The notes under the pieces were generated by a model that had not been told where the DNA came from, ran no database searches, and saw only the letters and a program-made list of their open reading frames with translations. The translations under genes were made by a program, and so were the position numbers. Below, piece after piece: positions 1 to 5,266 of a stretch of DNA of 6,688 nt. The first letter of the stretch is position 1. Every line of letters starts with the position of its first letter. Source of the stretch: Phycisphaerales bacterium UBA2396 (GTDB lineage: Bacteria > Planctomycetota > Phycisphaerae > Phycisphaerales > UBA1924); contig DDSG01000078.1 in the NCBI GenBank assembly GCA_002343325.1, forward strand, positions 1,559 through 8,246, read 5' to 3'.

Positions 1-480
1 CGCCGCGATCTTGTCCCGCGTCCGCTCGGAGATGATCTCTCGCTCGAACTGTGCGAACGAGAGGAGGATGTTGAGCGTCAGCCGCCCCATCGAGTGGGTC
101 GTGTTGAACTGCTGCGTCACACTCACAAACGAGACGCCCTTGCGGTCGAACAGCTCCATGAGCCGCGCGAAGTCCATCAGCGACCGGCTCAGGCGATCGA
201 CTTTGTAGACCACCACGCAGTTGACCTTCCCGGTCTCGATATCGGCCATCAAGCGCTTCAGCGCCGGGCGCTCGATGTTGCCGCCGGTGAAGCCGCCGTC
301 GTCGTAGCGGTCCGGGAGGCAGACCCACCCCTCGGCCTTCTGGCTGGCGATGAACGCCATGCCACCCTCGCGCTGGGCGTCGAGCGTGTTGAAGTCCTGG
401 TCGAGCCCCTCCTCCGTGGACTTGCGGGTGTAAATGGCGCAGCGGACGGTCTTCTTCGAGGCGGTGGTGGGGGTGGTCAT
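1..480 (-). CDS. Large serine recombinase, N-terminal catalytic domain (partial, runs off left edge)
   Basis: Reading leftward from ATG at 480, 160 codons stay open to the window edge, so the C-terminal part is missing. Residues about 12-160 form a resolvase/invertase catalytic domain. They show YTRKST at 17-22 with the nucleophile Ser21 and Arg19, the VYKVDRLSRS block at 91-100, and the conserved helix-leading segment SFAQFEREIISERTRDKI at 141-158. In this family Ser21 attacks DNA and forms a 5'-phosphoserine link during site-specific recombination. The long insertion between the first motif and the DRLSRS block and the strong ERTRDKI segment fit a large serine integrase/transposase rather than a small resolvase, but the DNA-binding domains are outside the window. 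The start is set by AAGGAG five nt upstream. The ATG overlaps the DUF2924 stop as ATGA, implying translational coupling. Element type (phage, transposon, conjugative) cannot be decided here. Confidence 0.93.
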   Translation of the reverse strand, partial: MTTPTTASKKTVRCAIYTRKSTEEGLDQDFNTLDAQREGGMAFIASQKAEGWVCLPDRYDDGGFTGGNIERPALKRLMADIETGKVNCVVVYKVDRLSRSLMDFARLMELFDRKGVSFVSVTQQFNTTHSMGRLTLNILLSFAQFEREIISERTRDKIAA

Positions 481-1037
481 GCGGGCTCCTTCGTCAAGCC
501 GAAGAACAGGAAGCCGTTCCAGCGGGAGCCGGTGATGGCGGAAGCCACTGCCGACAGCGAGCGGTAGTGCTTGCCCTCGTACTCGAAGCCCGCCGCGAGA
601 ACGGTCACGCGGTGCTCGACACCTTGGTGCGTGCGGCGGAGGATGGTGCCCGGTGCCGGGAGCCGCTCATCCGCCGATCGCACCACCCGACCGGTCACGG
701 TGACGAGGTTACCGCCGACGCTCGTTCGTTCGCCGCCGCGCGTGAGCGCCGGCTGTACCAGCGGACCCTTTGGGGGCCTGAGCCGGATGTCGGCGTCGCG
801 GGCAAGCTCCGCCGCCCTCTTGCGCGCCCGCTCGGACAGGTCGCCGCACGCCTGCGCCTGCATCCGCCAAGCGACCCGCCGAAGGAGCCATTGCCGGTTG
901 CCGGAGGCGGTCTCCTCGCCGAAGACCTCCAGGTACCGCTCCCGGAGCCGGGGCACGGTCATCCGGGTGAGGGCATCGACCTGCTGGGCAAGCTCGGTGC
1001 CGCCCGGGTGTAAGTGAAGGTGGGACTCAACCGTCAT
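477..1037 (-). CDS. DUF2924 family protein, recombinase partner
   Basis: This 186-residue protein matches my memory of the DUF2924 family, which usually sits just upstream of large serine recombinases. Two conserved blocks are visible. A basic helical block at about 29-62 contains LRERYLEVFGE and the WLLRRVAWRMQ stretch. A C-terminal block at 126-181 contains LPAPGTILRR, a predicted beta-rich VTVLAAGFEYEGKHYRSL segment, and ITGSRWNGFLFFGL. No catalytic residues or signal peptide are evident, and the basic composition suggests a DNA- or nucleoprotein-binding role (inference). I chose the start at 1037 rather than the longer frame to 1163 because a GGAGGT site lies five nt before it and the extra residues look non-homologous. 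The gene overlaps the small upstream ORF by 11 nt and the recombinase by 4 nt. The biochemical function of the family is unknown to me. Confidence 0.88.
   Translation of the reverse strand: MTVESHLHLHPGGTELAQQVDALTRMTVPRLRERYLEVFGEETASGNRQWLLRRVAWRMQAQACGDLSERARKRAAELARDADIRLRPPKGPLVQPALTRGGERTSVGGNLVTVTGRVVRSADERLPAPGTILRRTHQGVEHRVTVLAAGFEYEGKHYRSLSAVASAITGSRWNGFLFFGLTKEPA
486..491 (-). promoter_or_regulatory. Ribosome binding site of the recombinase
   Basis: AAGGAG lies five nt before the recombinase ATG, inside the last codons of the DUF2924 gene. It fixes the recombinase start and supports coupled translation across the ATGA overlap. Confidence 0.8.
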
Positions 1038-1251
1038 GCATGACCTCCGCCGGGCTCTCCCCGGTCTCGACCGGTTCACCCCTAGGCACACTGATGGCGG
1101 CATGCTCGGCCGGTTCAAGTTGGTCGCCGGAGCGTTCGTCGAGATTGGGGGAACCCCTGTCATCGACCGCCCAAAGCCGCGCCAGCCCCGCCGACAGAAT
1201 CTCGGCGACGCGGGGGAACGGGCAACCGGGCTGGTTCGGTGCGGTCGGCAT
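1027..1251 (-). CDS. Small hypothetical protein at the head of the recombinase operon
   Basis: This 74-residue ORF has no recognised domain. Its N-terminal third contains PRVAEILSAGLARLWA (about 14-29), a short predicted amphipathic helix. The remainder is acidic and probably disordered. It ends inside the start region of the DUF2924 gene (11-nt overlap), which is what a coupled first gene would look like. I recall similarly sized ORFs with a comparable 'ILAxGxxRL' segment next to DUF2924 genes, which raises belief that it is real. No good Shine-Dalgarno precedes the ATG, and a competing DUF2924-frame extension covers the same DNA. It could instead be untranslated leader. Other starts further downstream in the frame are not supported by better ribosome binding sites. 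Confidence 0.5.
   Translation of the reverse strand: MPTAPNQPGCPFPRVAEILSAGLARLWAVDDRGSPNLDERSGDQLEPAEHAAISVPRGEPVETGESPAEVMHDG
1043..1048 (-). promoter_or_regulatory. Ribosome binding site of the DUF2924 gene
   Basis: GGAGGT sits five nt upstream of the ATG at 1037 and is the best Shine-Dalgarno match in the window. It decides the start of the DUF2924 gene in favour of the 186-residue form. Confidence 0.75.
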
Positions 1252-1306
1252 CGGGAAAGGCCCGAATGCAGGGCCTCACCTGTACCGCTCTGTCGGGATC
1301 TGGAAA

Positions 1307-1816
1307 GTGTTGCACGAGAAGGCGCGAAATCCTTTACGATTCTCGGTCAGCATCGAGCTCGTTCCTAGCTCAATGTAGCGGCAGACGCTGCGCCACCTGC
1401 TACCCAAGTCTCAGTGGAACAAGCTGCGGCAGCCCGTGCTTGAGGCCCAGAACAACTCCTGCATCTTCTGCGGAGGAGGGGAACGGTTGAGCTGCCACGA
1501 GGTCTGGGAGTTCGACGACGCCGCGAGCGTTCAGCGGCTTGTACGTCTTGAGGTGGTATGTGGGATGCGCCACAACGCCTCGCACTTTGGCCGCGCCCAA
1601 CAACTCGCGGCGGAAGGCTATCTCGATCTCGACGCCAAAATCACACACTTCCTGAAAGTGAAAGGGGTAAGTCGTGCGGCATTCGACCAGCACATGACCG
1701 ATGCATTTCGGCTCTGGCGGGAACGTTGCGAGCGGCCATGGAGGGTCGACTTTGGACCATGGGCCCACCTGCTCCCGCCACAGGGCGTGCCCCGGCGCAA
1801 GGCCCTCATCCCTTAA
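1307..1816 (+). pseudogene. Zinc-finger/HNH-nuclease-like protein, inactivated
   Basis: The plus-strand frame encodes a small HNH-like protein: CIFCGG (codons at 1460-1477), HEVWEFDD, an 'RLVRLEVVC' core strand, and a C-terminal 'HFGRA...AFRLWRERCERPWRVDFG' segment. The upstream reading SIELVPSSM, stop, RQTLRHLLPKSQW resembles the N-terminus I remember for this family, where a Trp normally follows. TAG at 1376-1378 would therefore be a TGG-to-TAG change. In addition, the expected second CxxCH cysteine is Arg (CGC at 1568-1570), which removes a presumed zinc ligand. HNH proteins of this kind bind zinc through paired cysteines and cut DNA with a His-containing fold. The 5' end is uncertain: I placed it at GTG 1307, but no good start or Shine-Dalgarno exists. 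A shortened product from GTG 1436 is possible but would lack the N-terminus and still have the Cys change. The gene is divergent from the recombinase operon, so probably part of the same element. Confidence 0.68.
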
Positions 1817-1969
1817 GCACGGTCCGAACCTCAGACGACGCAGAGGTCACAGTTGAAGCCCGCGACAACGGCCAAGCCGAAGCCCAGTTCAAAGCCAAAG
1901 CCGAAATCGCAAGCGAAGAGGCCGTCCGCCGCCAAGCGGGCCAAGAAAGCCCCGAAGCGGTCGGAATAG
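1817..1969 (+). other. In-frame Lys/Pro/Ala-rich coding remnant downstream of the HNH pseudogene
   Basis: After the TAA at 1814-1816 the same frame stays open to TAG at 1967-1969. From about 1853 it reads as a basic low-complexity tail (KPKPSSKPKPKSQ, then AKRAKKAPKRSE). Third codon positions are almost all G or C, as in real genes of this DNA. No start codon with a ribosome binding site precedes it. It may be the former C-terminal tail of the HNH-like gene or the end of another basic, nucleic-acid-binding protein whose 5' part was lost. The latter cannot be excluded. Confidence 0.4.
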
Positions 1970-2228
1970 CCGCCCCAGGCCCCGACAGACGGCAATGCGA
2001 ACGCCTGAACCGCAGGCACCCTTTGCGAGACTCCCCTGTTAACCAGCCGCCGGTTTCTCTCTCCCGGAACCGAGAGTTTCGCCACGAAGCCCAGCGTCCC
2101 GCCAAGCACCCATCGCCCCGCCGCAAACGAGAGAACTCTCTGGCTGCCTGCGAGAGCCCCAGAACCCCGCCACGCGGCCTCAGGAAGCCCGCTTGGGGTC
2201 CGGGATGCCGCCGCCCCTGTAAACGAAC
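1970..2228. other. Intergenic stretch without a convincing gene
   Basis: No frame shows a recognisable protein or a good start. The plus strand is C- and A-rich. Short inverted repeats occur (GAGAG-AA-CTCTC at 2129-2140; CTCTC/GAGAG arms at 2059-2063 and 2072-2076), and CGAGAG-like words recur four times. Nothing here can be assigned a role. It lies between the degraded element end and the tRNA terminator, so it is where an element boundary could be sought. Confidence 0.6.
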
Positions 2229-2254
2229 GGGCCCGGGTCTTGCGACCCGGGCCC
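2229..2254 (-). terminator. Intrinsic terminator of tRNA-Asn
   Basis: A perfect 11-bp inverted repeat (arms 2229-2239 and 2244-2254) with a 4-nt loop begins 7 nt past the tRNA 3' end on the minus strand. The bases beyond it, read leftward, are T-rich in part (CGTTCGTTTAC). The stem is very GC-rich and the T tract is imperfect, so it may act as a terminator or a processing barrier. Confidence 0.75.
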
Positions 2255-2261
2255 TCTGGAC

Positions 2262-2333
2262 CTCCCCGACAAGGACTCGAACCTTGAACCTAGCGGTTAA
2301 CAGCCGCTCGCTCTACCATTGAGCTATCGGGGA
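2262..2333 (-). tRNA. tRNA-Asn (anticodon GUU)
   Basis: A 72-nt cloverleaf folds on the minus strand. The 7-bp acceptor stem is TCCCCGA/TCGGGGA (2327-2333 with 2263-2269) and the discriminator G is at 2262. The D stem is GCTC/GAGC. The anticodon stem is AGCGG/CCGCT with loop CTGTTAA, so the anticodon is GTT (2299-2301), reading Asn codons. The variable loop has 5 nt, and the T stem is CAAGG/CCTTG with loop TTCGAGT. CCA is not encoded. It stands alone, flanked by its own promoter and terminator. tRNA genes are common integration sites for tyrosine integrases, less so for the serine recombinase type found here. Confidence 0.96.
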
Positions 2334-2347
2334 CCGATTGAGCCCCA

Positions 2348-2375
2348 AGGGTACCCGCCTCGGGGCTCTCGTCAA
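2348..2375 (-). promoter_or_regulatory. Sigma70-type promoter of tRNA-Asn
   Basis: On the minus strand TTGACG (2375-2370) is followed after 16 nt by TACCCT (2353-2348). Transcription would start near 2341, giving a leader of roughly 8 nt before the mature tRNA. An inverted repeat (GAGCCCC 2340-2346 / GGGGCTC 2362-2368) spans the -10 region and could form a hairpin or operator. Confidence 0.5.
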
Positions 2376-2393
2376 GATCGGCTCGGCCGGCTC

Positions 2394-2422
2394 TTGGCTC
2401 CACTCTTGCCGTGGCCTACCAT
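2394..2422 (+). promoter_or_regulatory. Possible sigma70-type promoter of rpmE
   Basis: TTGGCT (2394-2399) and TACCAT (2417-2422) are separated by 17 nt, about 70 nt before the rpmE start. The matches are partial (3-4 of 6 each), but the spacing and the location, divergent from the tRNA promoter, are right. Confidence 0.35.
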
Positions 2423-2491
2423 CCCAACCCAAACGATCGGGGCCGCACACCCTGTCCTTGTGCTCCCGCTTTCCGCCTGACGAGGTGAACC

Positions 2492-2725
2492 ATGAAGAGT
2501 GACATCCATCCGCAGTACTTCCACAACTGCAAGGTCTTCCACAACGGCCAGGTCGTCATGGAAGTCGGGGCGACCGTCCCGGAGATGCACGTCGAAGTCT
2601 GGTCCGGCTCGCACCCCTTCTTCACGGGGAAGCAGACCTTTGTTGACTCCGCCGGCCGCGTCGAGAAGTTCACCCGCAAGTACTCCGGTAACTACTTCAA
2701 GAAGGACGACAAGAAGAAGTCCTAA
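2492..2725 (+). CDS. rpmE: 50S ribosomal protein L31 (bL31), cysteine-free zinc site
   Basis: The 77-residue product is a bL31 protein of the large ribosomal subunit, which contributes to an intersubunit bridge. Diagnostic segments are MKSDIHPQY (1-9), SHPFFTGKQ (40-48) and DSAGRVEKF (52-60). Aligned residue for residue with E. coli L31, the four zinc cysteines at 16, 18, 37 and 40 are Phe, Asn, Trp and Ser here. One unrelated Cys is at 13. This is therefore a zinc-independent (C-minus) form in a type-A-like frame. In other bacteria such forms are often, but not always, paralogs induced under zinc limitation. No Zur box was recognised upstream. A lysine-rich tail (KKDDKKKS, 70-77) extends beyond the usual end. 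GAGGTG four nt before the ATG sets the start. The gene is monocistronic, ending in a strong terminator. Confidence 0.95.
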   Translation: MKSDIHPQYFHNCKVFHNGQVVMEVGATVPEMHVEVWSGSHPFFTGKQTFVDSAGRVEKFTRKYSGNYFKKDDKKKS

Positions 2726-2771
2726 CAGGACCCTTCTTTTCGGCTTCCTGCTGACATTCCGTTCCTCACCG

Positions 2772-2802
2772 CGGCCCGGCCTTTCGGGCCGTCTTCTTTT
2801 CC
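2772..2802 (+). terminator. Intrinsic terminator of rpmE
   Basis: The stem CGGCCCG (2772-2778) / CGGGCCG (2785-2791) has a 6-nt loop and is followed by TCTTCTTTTCC. It is a classic rho-independent signal and ends only a few nt before the ATG of the next gene at 2806. Confidence 0.85.
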
Positions 2803-2805
2803 CGC

Positions 2806-3630
2806 ATGAACACCTCCACACCATCCCTTGCCCATCGCGTTGCCCTGGTCACAGGTGCCGCTCGCGGCATCGGGCTGGCTTCGGCAGAGGCTCTCGCCCG
2901 CGCCGGGGCTGTCGTGTATCTGACGGACATCAACGACGCGCTGGGCGAGGCGGAGGCTTCGCGGCTGGCGTCGCTCGGGCTTTCGGCGCGGTACAGGCAC
3001 CTGGATGTTCGGCTTGAGTCGGACTGGGCTGCCGCGATCGAGCACCTGCGCGCCGCGGGCTCGCCGCTGCACATTCTCGTGAACAACGCGGGGATCACGG
3101 GGTTTGAGCCGATGCTGGGCCCGCAGTCTCCGGTGGACTGCTCGCTCGAGACCTGGCACGCGGTGCACCGGACCAATCTCGACGGCGTCTTTCTGGGGTG
3201 CAAGCACGCGATCCCGCTGATGGCCTCGTCGGGCGGCGGGAGCATCGTCAACATGTCCTCCCGCTCGGGCATTGTGGGCATTCCCGCGGCGGTGGCGTAC
3301 GCGTCGAGCAAGGCCGCGGTCCGCAACCACACGAAGTCGGTGGCGTTGTACTGCGCGGAGCGCGGGCTCAACGTCCGCTGCAACAGCATCCATCCGGCGA
3401 CGATCCTGACGCCGATGTGGGAGCCGATGCTCGGGCAGGGCGAGCAGCGGGAGCGGGCGCTGCGGGAGCTTGCGCGAGAGATCCCGATGAAGAGGCTCGG
3501 GACGCCGGCGGAGGTGGGGCAGCTTGTTCTGTTCCTGGCGTCGGAGGCGAGCTCGTACATCACGGGGGGCGAGTTCACGATCGACGGCGGTCTGCTGGCG
3601 GGCAGCGCGGCGACGCCGCCCGAGGAGTGA
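2806..3630 (+). CDS. Short-chain dehydrogenase/reductase (classical SDR, NAD(H)-type)
   Basis: This complete 274-residue Rossmann oxidoreductase carries all classical SDR marks: TGAARGIG at 16-23 (cofactor glycines), Asp41 at the end of beta2 (favours NAD(H) over NADP(H)), NNAG at 93-96, Asn124, catalytic Ser152, Tyr165 and Lys169 (YxxxK in AYASSKAA), and the C-terminal GGEFTIDGG at 254-262. These residues transfer hydride between a secondary alcohol and a ketone. Overall similarity in memory is to hydroxysteroid dehydrogenase, cyclopentanol dehydrogenase and 3-oxoacyl reductase-like members, but the substrate cannot be read from sequence. No signal peptide is present, so it acts in the cytoplasm. 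There is no Shine-Dalgarno before the ATG, and the rpmE terminator ends about 4 nt upstream. The gene must be leaderless or transcribed by read-through. It converges on the beta-lactamase gene. Confidence 0.95.
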   Translation: MNTSTPSLAHRVALVTGAARGIGLASAEALARAGAVVYLTDINDALGEAEASRLASLGLSARYRHLDVRLESDWAAAIEHLRAAGSPLHILVNNAGITGFEPMLGPQSPVDCSLETWHAVHRTNLDGVFLGCKHAIPLMASSGGGSIVNMSSRSGIVGIPAAVAYASSKAAVRNHTKSVALYCAERGLNVRCNSIHPATILTPMWEPMLGQGEQRERALRELAREIPMKRLGTPAEVGQLVLFLASEASSYITGGEFTIDGGLLAGSAATPPEE

Positions 3631-3658
3631 GCCCACCGGCGGTCACGCCGAAGTGGGC
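3631..3658. terminator. Hairpin between convergent genes, possible bidirectional terminator
   Basis: Directly after the SDR stop, GCCCAC-CGGCG (3631-3641) pairs with CGCCG-AA-GTGGGC (3646-3658) around a GTCA loop, giving 11 bp with a 2-nt bulge. No T tract follows on either strand, so termination would be Rho-independent only if the stem alone suffices. It is placed where transcripts of the two convergent genes would meet. Confidence 0.5.
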
Positions 3659-3712
3659 GGGCGATGTCCGCGTGATTGGCGGGCAGCCGTGGGATCGGCC
3701 TGGCTCGGTTCT

Positions 3713-4567
3713 TCATGGCGGGTCAACCTGTCGGGCGTGAGATTCCCAGTCTGCGGGGAGTTCGCGGAGATCGATGAGGGCTTGCTCGACTTGTTCGCGC
3801 ACCTGGGGGCCGTTGAGGCCGGTGGAGTCGTTGGCGGCGAAGAAGAGGGATCGGCCGTCGCGTTCGATCCAACCGACGAACCAACCGAGGTCGCTGTGGA
3901 CGCCGTCGACGGGGCCGCTGTAGGTCCCGGTTTTGCCGCGGTAGGTCCAGCCGGGTCCTTGGGCGAGGATCATGATGTCTTTGAGCCCTTGGAGTGCGTG
4001 TGCGGAGACGGGGAGGGCACCGGCGTGGATGCGGGTGAGGAAGGCGATCTGTTCGTGAGCGGAGATGCGGAGGGAGCCTCGGAGCCAGAAGGTGGTGAGG
4101 CCTGAGGAGGAGTCGGCGTTGCCGTAGTGCAGGGATTCGAGGAGGTGCTGCATGCGGGGCTGGCCGACGCGGCGAGCGAGTTCCTGGTAGTACCAGAGGA
4201 CGGAGTAGGCGAAGGCGGAGCGGAGGGAGTGGTCGCGGTTGTTGAGTTCGCGCTGGTGGGGGGTGCCGTCCCATGGGAGAACGTGGTCGGGGTCGGGGAT
4301 GACGCCGGTGTGGAGGCCGATGAGGGAGTTGGGGATTTTGAAGGTGGAGGCGGGCGGGAAGCGGCGGTCGGCCTGGGTGGGATTGAGGACGCGAGAGTCG
4401 TTCGTGGAGTCGTCGACGAGGACGAGGCAGGCGCGGTCGGGGGAGGTGAAGGCGCGGGCGGCCGCGGCTTGGAACTCGTTGCTCGGTGGGAGCGTGCGTG
4501 TGGTGCTGGTGCAGCCGGAGAGGAGTGCGAGGAGCGCAAGAACGGCGGTGCGCGGGCGGTGGTGCAT
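3713..4567 (-). CDS. Class D (OXA-like) beta-lactamase, predicted lipoprotein
   Basis: The 284-residue protein carries the class D serine beta-lactamase motifs in order: STFK at 74-77 (nucleophile Ser74; Lys77, the lysine that is carboxylated in this family), SVL at 122-124 in place of the usual S-x-V, YGN at 148-150, Trp161 in the 'FWLRGSLRIS' omega-loop region, and KTGT at 212-215 followed by GWFVGWIE. The family opens beta-lactam rings through an acyl-serine intermediate. Residues 8-19 form a hydrophobic signal ending in LSGC (Cys19), a lipobox. The enzyme is therefore predicted to be exported and membrane-anchored. GGAG six nt upstream sets the start, but it lies inside a hairpin. The Val-to-Leu change at 124 faces the carboxylated lysine in known structures and may alter activity. 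A penicillin-binding sensor domain is less likely because the protein has no transmembrane partner domain. Resistance cannot be inferred from sequence. Confidence 0.92.
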   Translation of the reverse strand: MHHRPRTAVLALLALLSGCTSTTRTLPPSNEFQAAAARAFTSPDRACLVLVDDSTNDSRVLNPTQADRRFPPASTFKIPNSLIGLHTGVIPDPDHVLPWDGTPHQRELNNRDHSLRSAFAYSVLWYYQELARRVGQPRMQHLLESLHYGNADSSSGLTTFWLRGSLRISAHEQIAFLTRIHAGALPVSAHALQGLKDIMILAQGPGWTYRGKTGTYSGPVDGVHSDLGWFVGWIERDGRSLFFAANDSTGLNGPQVREQVEQALIDLRELPADWESHARQVDPP

Positions 4568-4568
4568 G

Positions 4569-4599
4569 ATCGGCTCCGTGTGGGTGTGACGGGGCCGAT
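4569..4599 (-). promoter_or_regulatory. Hairpin covering the ribosome binding site of the beta-lactamase gene
   Basis: In the minus-strand transcript ATCGGC and CCGT pair with ACGG and GCCGAT (one mismatch, 9-nt loop). The stem ends one nt before the ATG, and the GGAG at 4577-4574 lies in its 3' arm. It could hide the ribosome binding site, or the dyad could be a protein operator. Function is inferred from position only. Confidence 0.45.
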
Positions 4600-4657
4600 G
4601 TTTTCGGCGATTGGGGGTTGGGTGCGAGAGGGGAATCGAGGGGGGGATCGAGAGGGA

Positions 4658-5266
4658 TCAGGGAGAGTCGACGGGGTGGGGCGAGTGGGGCTTTCGGCGG
4701 GTGGGCTTGGGTTCGGAGGTGGGGTCGGAGCGAGCCGTCGATGCCACGCTCGGGGGATCGAGGGTCGGTGGTTCATGGGCACCGATCGCCGTGTGCCTCG
4801 GCGATCGGTGGCACATCGATCGGTGGCACGGATCGAGAGTCCGATCGATCGGTGCTGTTGTGCCGGTAGGTTGAAGGTCGGAAGGTTGCGGGGGTGAGGG
4901 AGGAGGGTCGGAGGGTTGGAGGGAGGCGTCGTCGGCGGGGCGGGCGGCTTTGGTGTGGAGCATCTGGCTGGTGAGGCGGGCGAGGGCGGTGGCGGCGCGG
5001 CGTGTTTCGATGGTGGAGGGGGAATCGAGGATGCACTGGTGGAGGTGGCCGGCGGCGCCTTCCTGGTGCTGGCGGGCGGCGATGCGCTGGTGGCGTTGCT
5101 GGAAGCGTTCGAAGGTGTCGAGGGTGTCGATGACGACGGGGTCTTTGGCGAAGGCGAGGAATTGGGCGGGGGAGAGTTTGTGCTTGGCGATGAGGTCTTC
5201 GATGCGGAAGTTGAGTTCGAAGAAGTCGGCGAGGAGAGCGGTGTGAGATGGCGCGTCGGTGCTCAT
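4658..5266 (-). CDS. Hypothetical protein with helical N-terminus and proline-rich tail
   Basis: This 202-residue protein matches no family I can name. Residues about 10-110 are helical and coherent: LLADFFELNFRIEDLIAKHKLS (11-32) resembles a helix-turn-helix of the kind seen in small regulators or terminase small subunits, followed by a charged helix at 50-70 and 'ETRRAATALARL' at 87-98. Residues 111-202 are a proline/serine-rich, probably disordered tail containing the repeats CHRSM and CHRSP (147-156), which come from a 15-bp DNA repeat. The tail may be a recent extension into repeat DNA. There is no Shine-Dalgarno before the ATG and no later Met near the N-terminus. It precedes the beta-lactamase gene by 90 nt on the same strand and is divergent from the ThuA-like gene. 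A DNA-binding role is possible but unproven. Confidence 0.7.
   Translation of the reverse strand: MSTDAPSHTALLADFFELNFRIEDLIAKHKLSPAQFLAFAKDPVVIDTLDTFERFQQRHQRIAARQHQEGAAGHLHQCILDSPSTIETRRAATALARLTSQMLHTKAARPADDASLQPSDPPPSPPQPSDLQPTGTTAPIDRTLDPCHRSMCHRSPRHTAIGAHEPPTLDPPSVASTARSDPTSEPKPTRRKPHSPHPVDSP
4780..4810. repeat. Perfect 12-bp inverted repeat
   Basis: CACCGATCGCCG (4780-4791) is mirrored exactly by CGGCGATCGGTG (4799-4810) around a 7-nt loop. Five CGATCG words lie in the 4780-4855 stretch. The repeat falls in the DNA encoding the disordered tail of the hypothetical protein. Confidence 0.85.
4802..4829. repeat. Two-copy 15-bp tandem repeat
   Basis: The 13-mer CGATCGGTGGCAC occurs at 4802-4814 and 4817-4829, a period of exactly 15 bp (5 codons). 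On the minus strand it encodes the repeated CHRS units of the hypothetical protein. It overlaps the right arm of the inverted repeat. Confidence 0.85.

Noticed and set aside
1258..1276. 6-bp inverted repeat AGGCCC/GGGCCT in the leader of the recombinase operon
   Set aside because: Too short to separate from chance in GC-rich DNA. No T tract or clear promoter nearby.
1831..2109. 92-codon minus-strand ORF with a Phe/Gly-rich end
   Set aside because: The Phe/Gly pattern is the antisense of the Lys/Pro-rich tail. No ribosome binding site.
1970..2228. Recurrent CGAGAG words and a possible attachment site
   Set aside because: Spacing is irregular and no second copy of an att core can be seen within the window.
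1558..2322. 254-codon plus-strand ORF running from the HNH region into the tRNA
   Set aside because: It crosses a tRNA and a terminator, is frame-shifted relative to the recognisable HNH motifs, and has no conserved segment.
2722..3636. 304-codon minus-strand ORF (and another at 2766-3716) opposite the dehydrogenase
   Set aside because: Arg/Ala-rich low-information antisense reading of a clearly coding SDR gene. No domain or ribosome binding site.
4127..4897. 256-codon plus-strand ORF rich in Gly/Val/Glu
   Set aside because: Antisense shadow of the beta-lactamase and hypothetical genes. The composition reflects the G-rich strand only.
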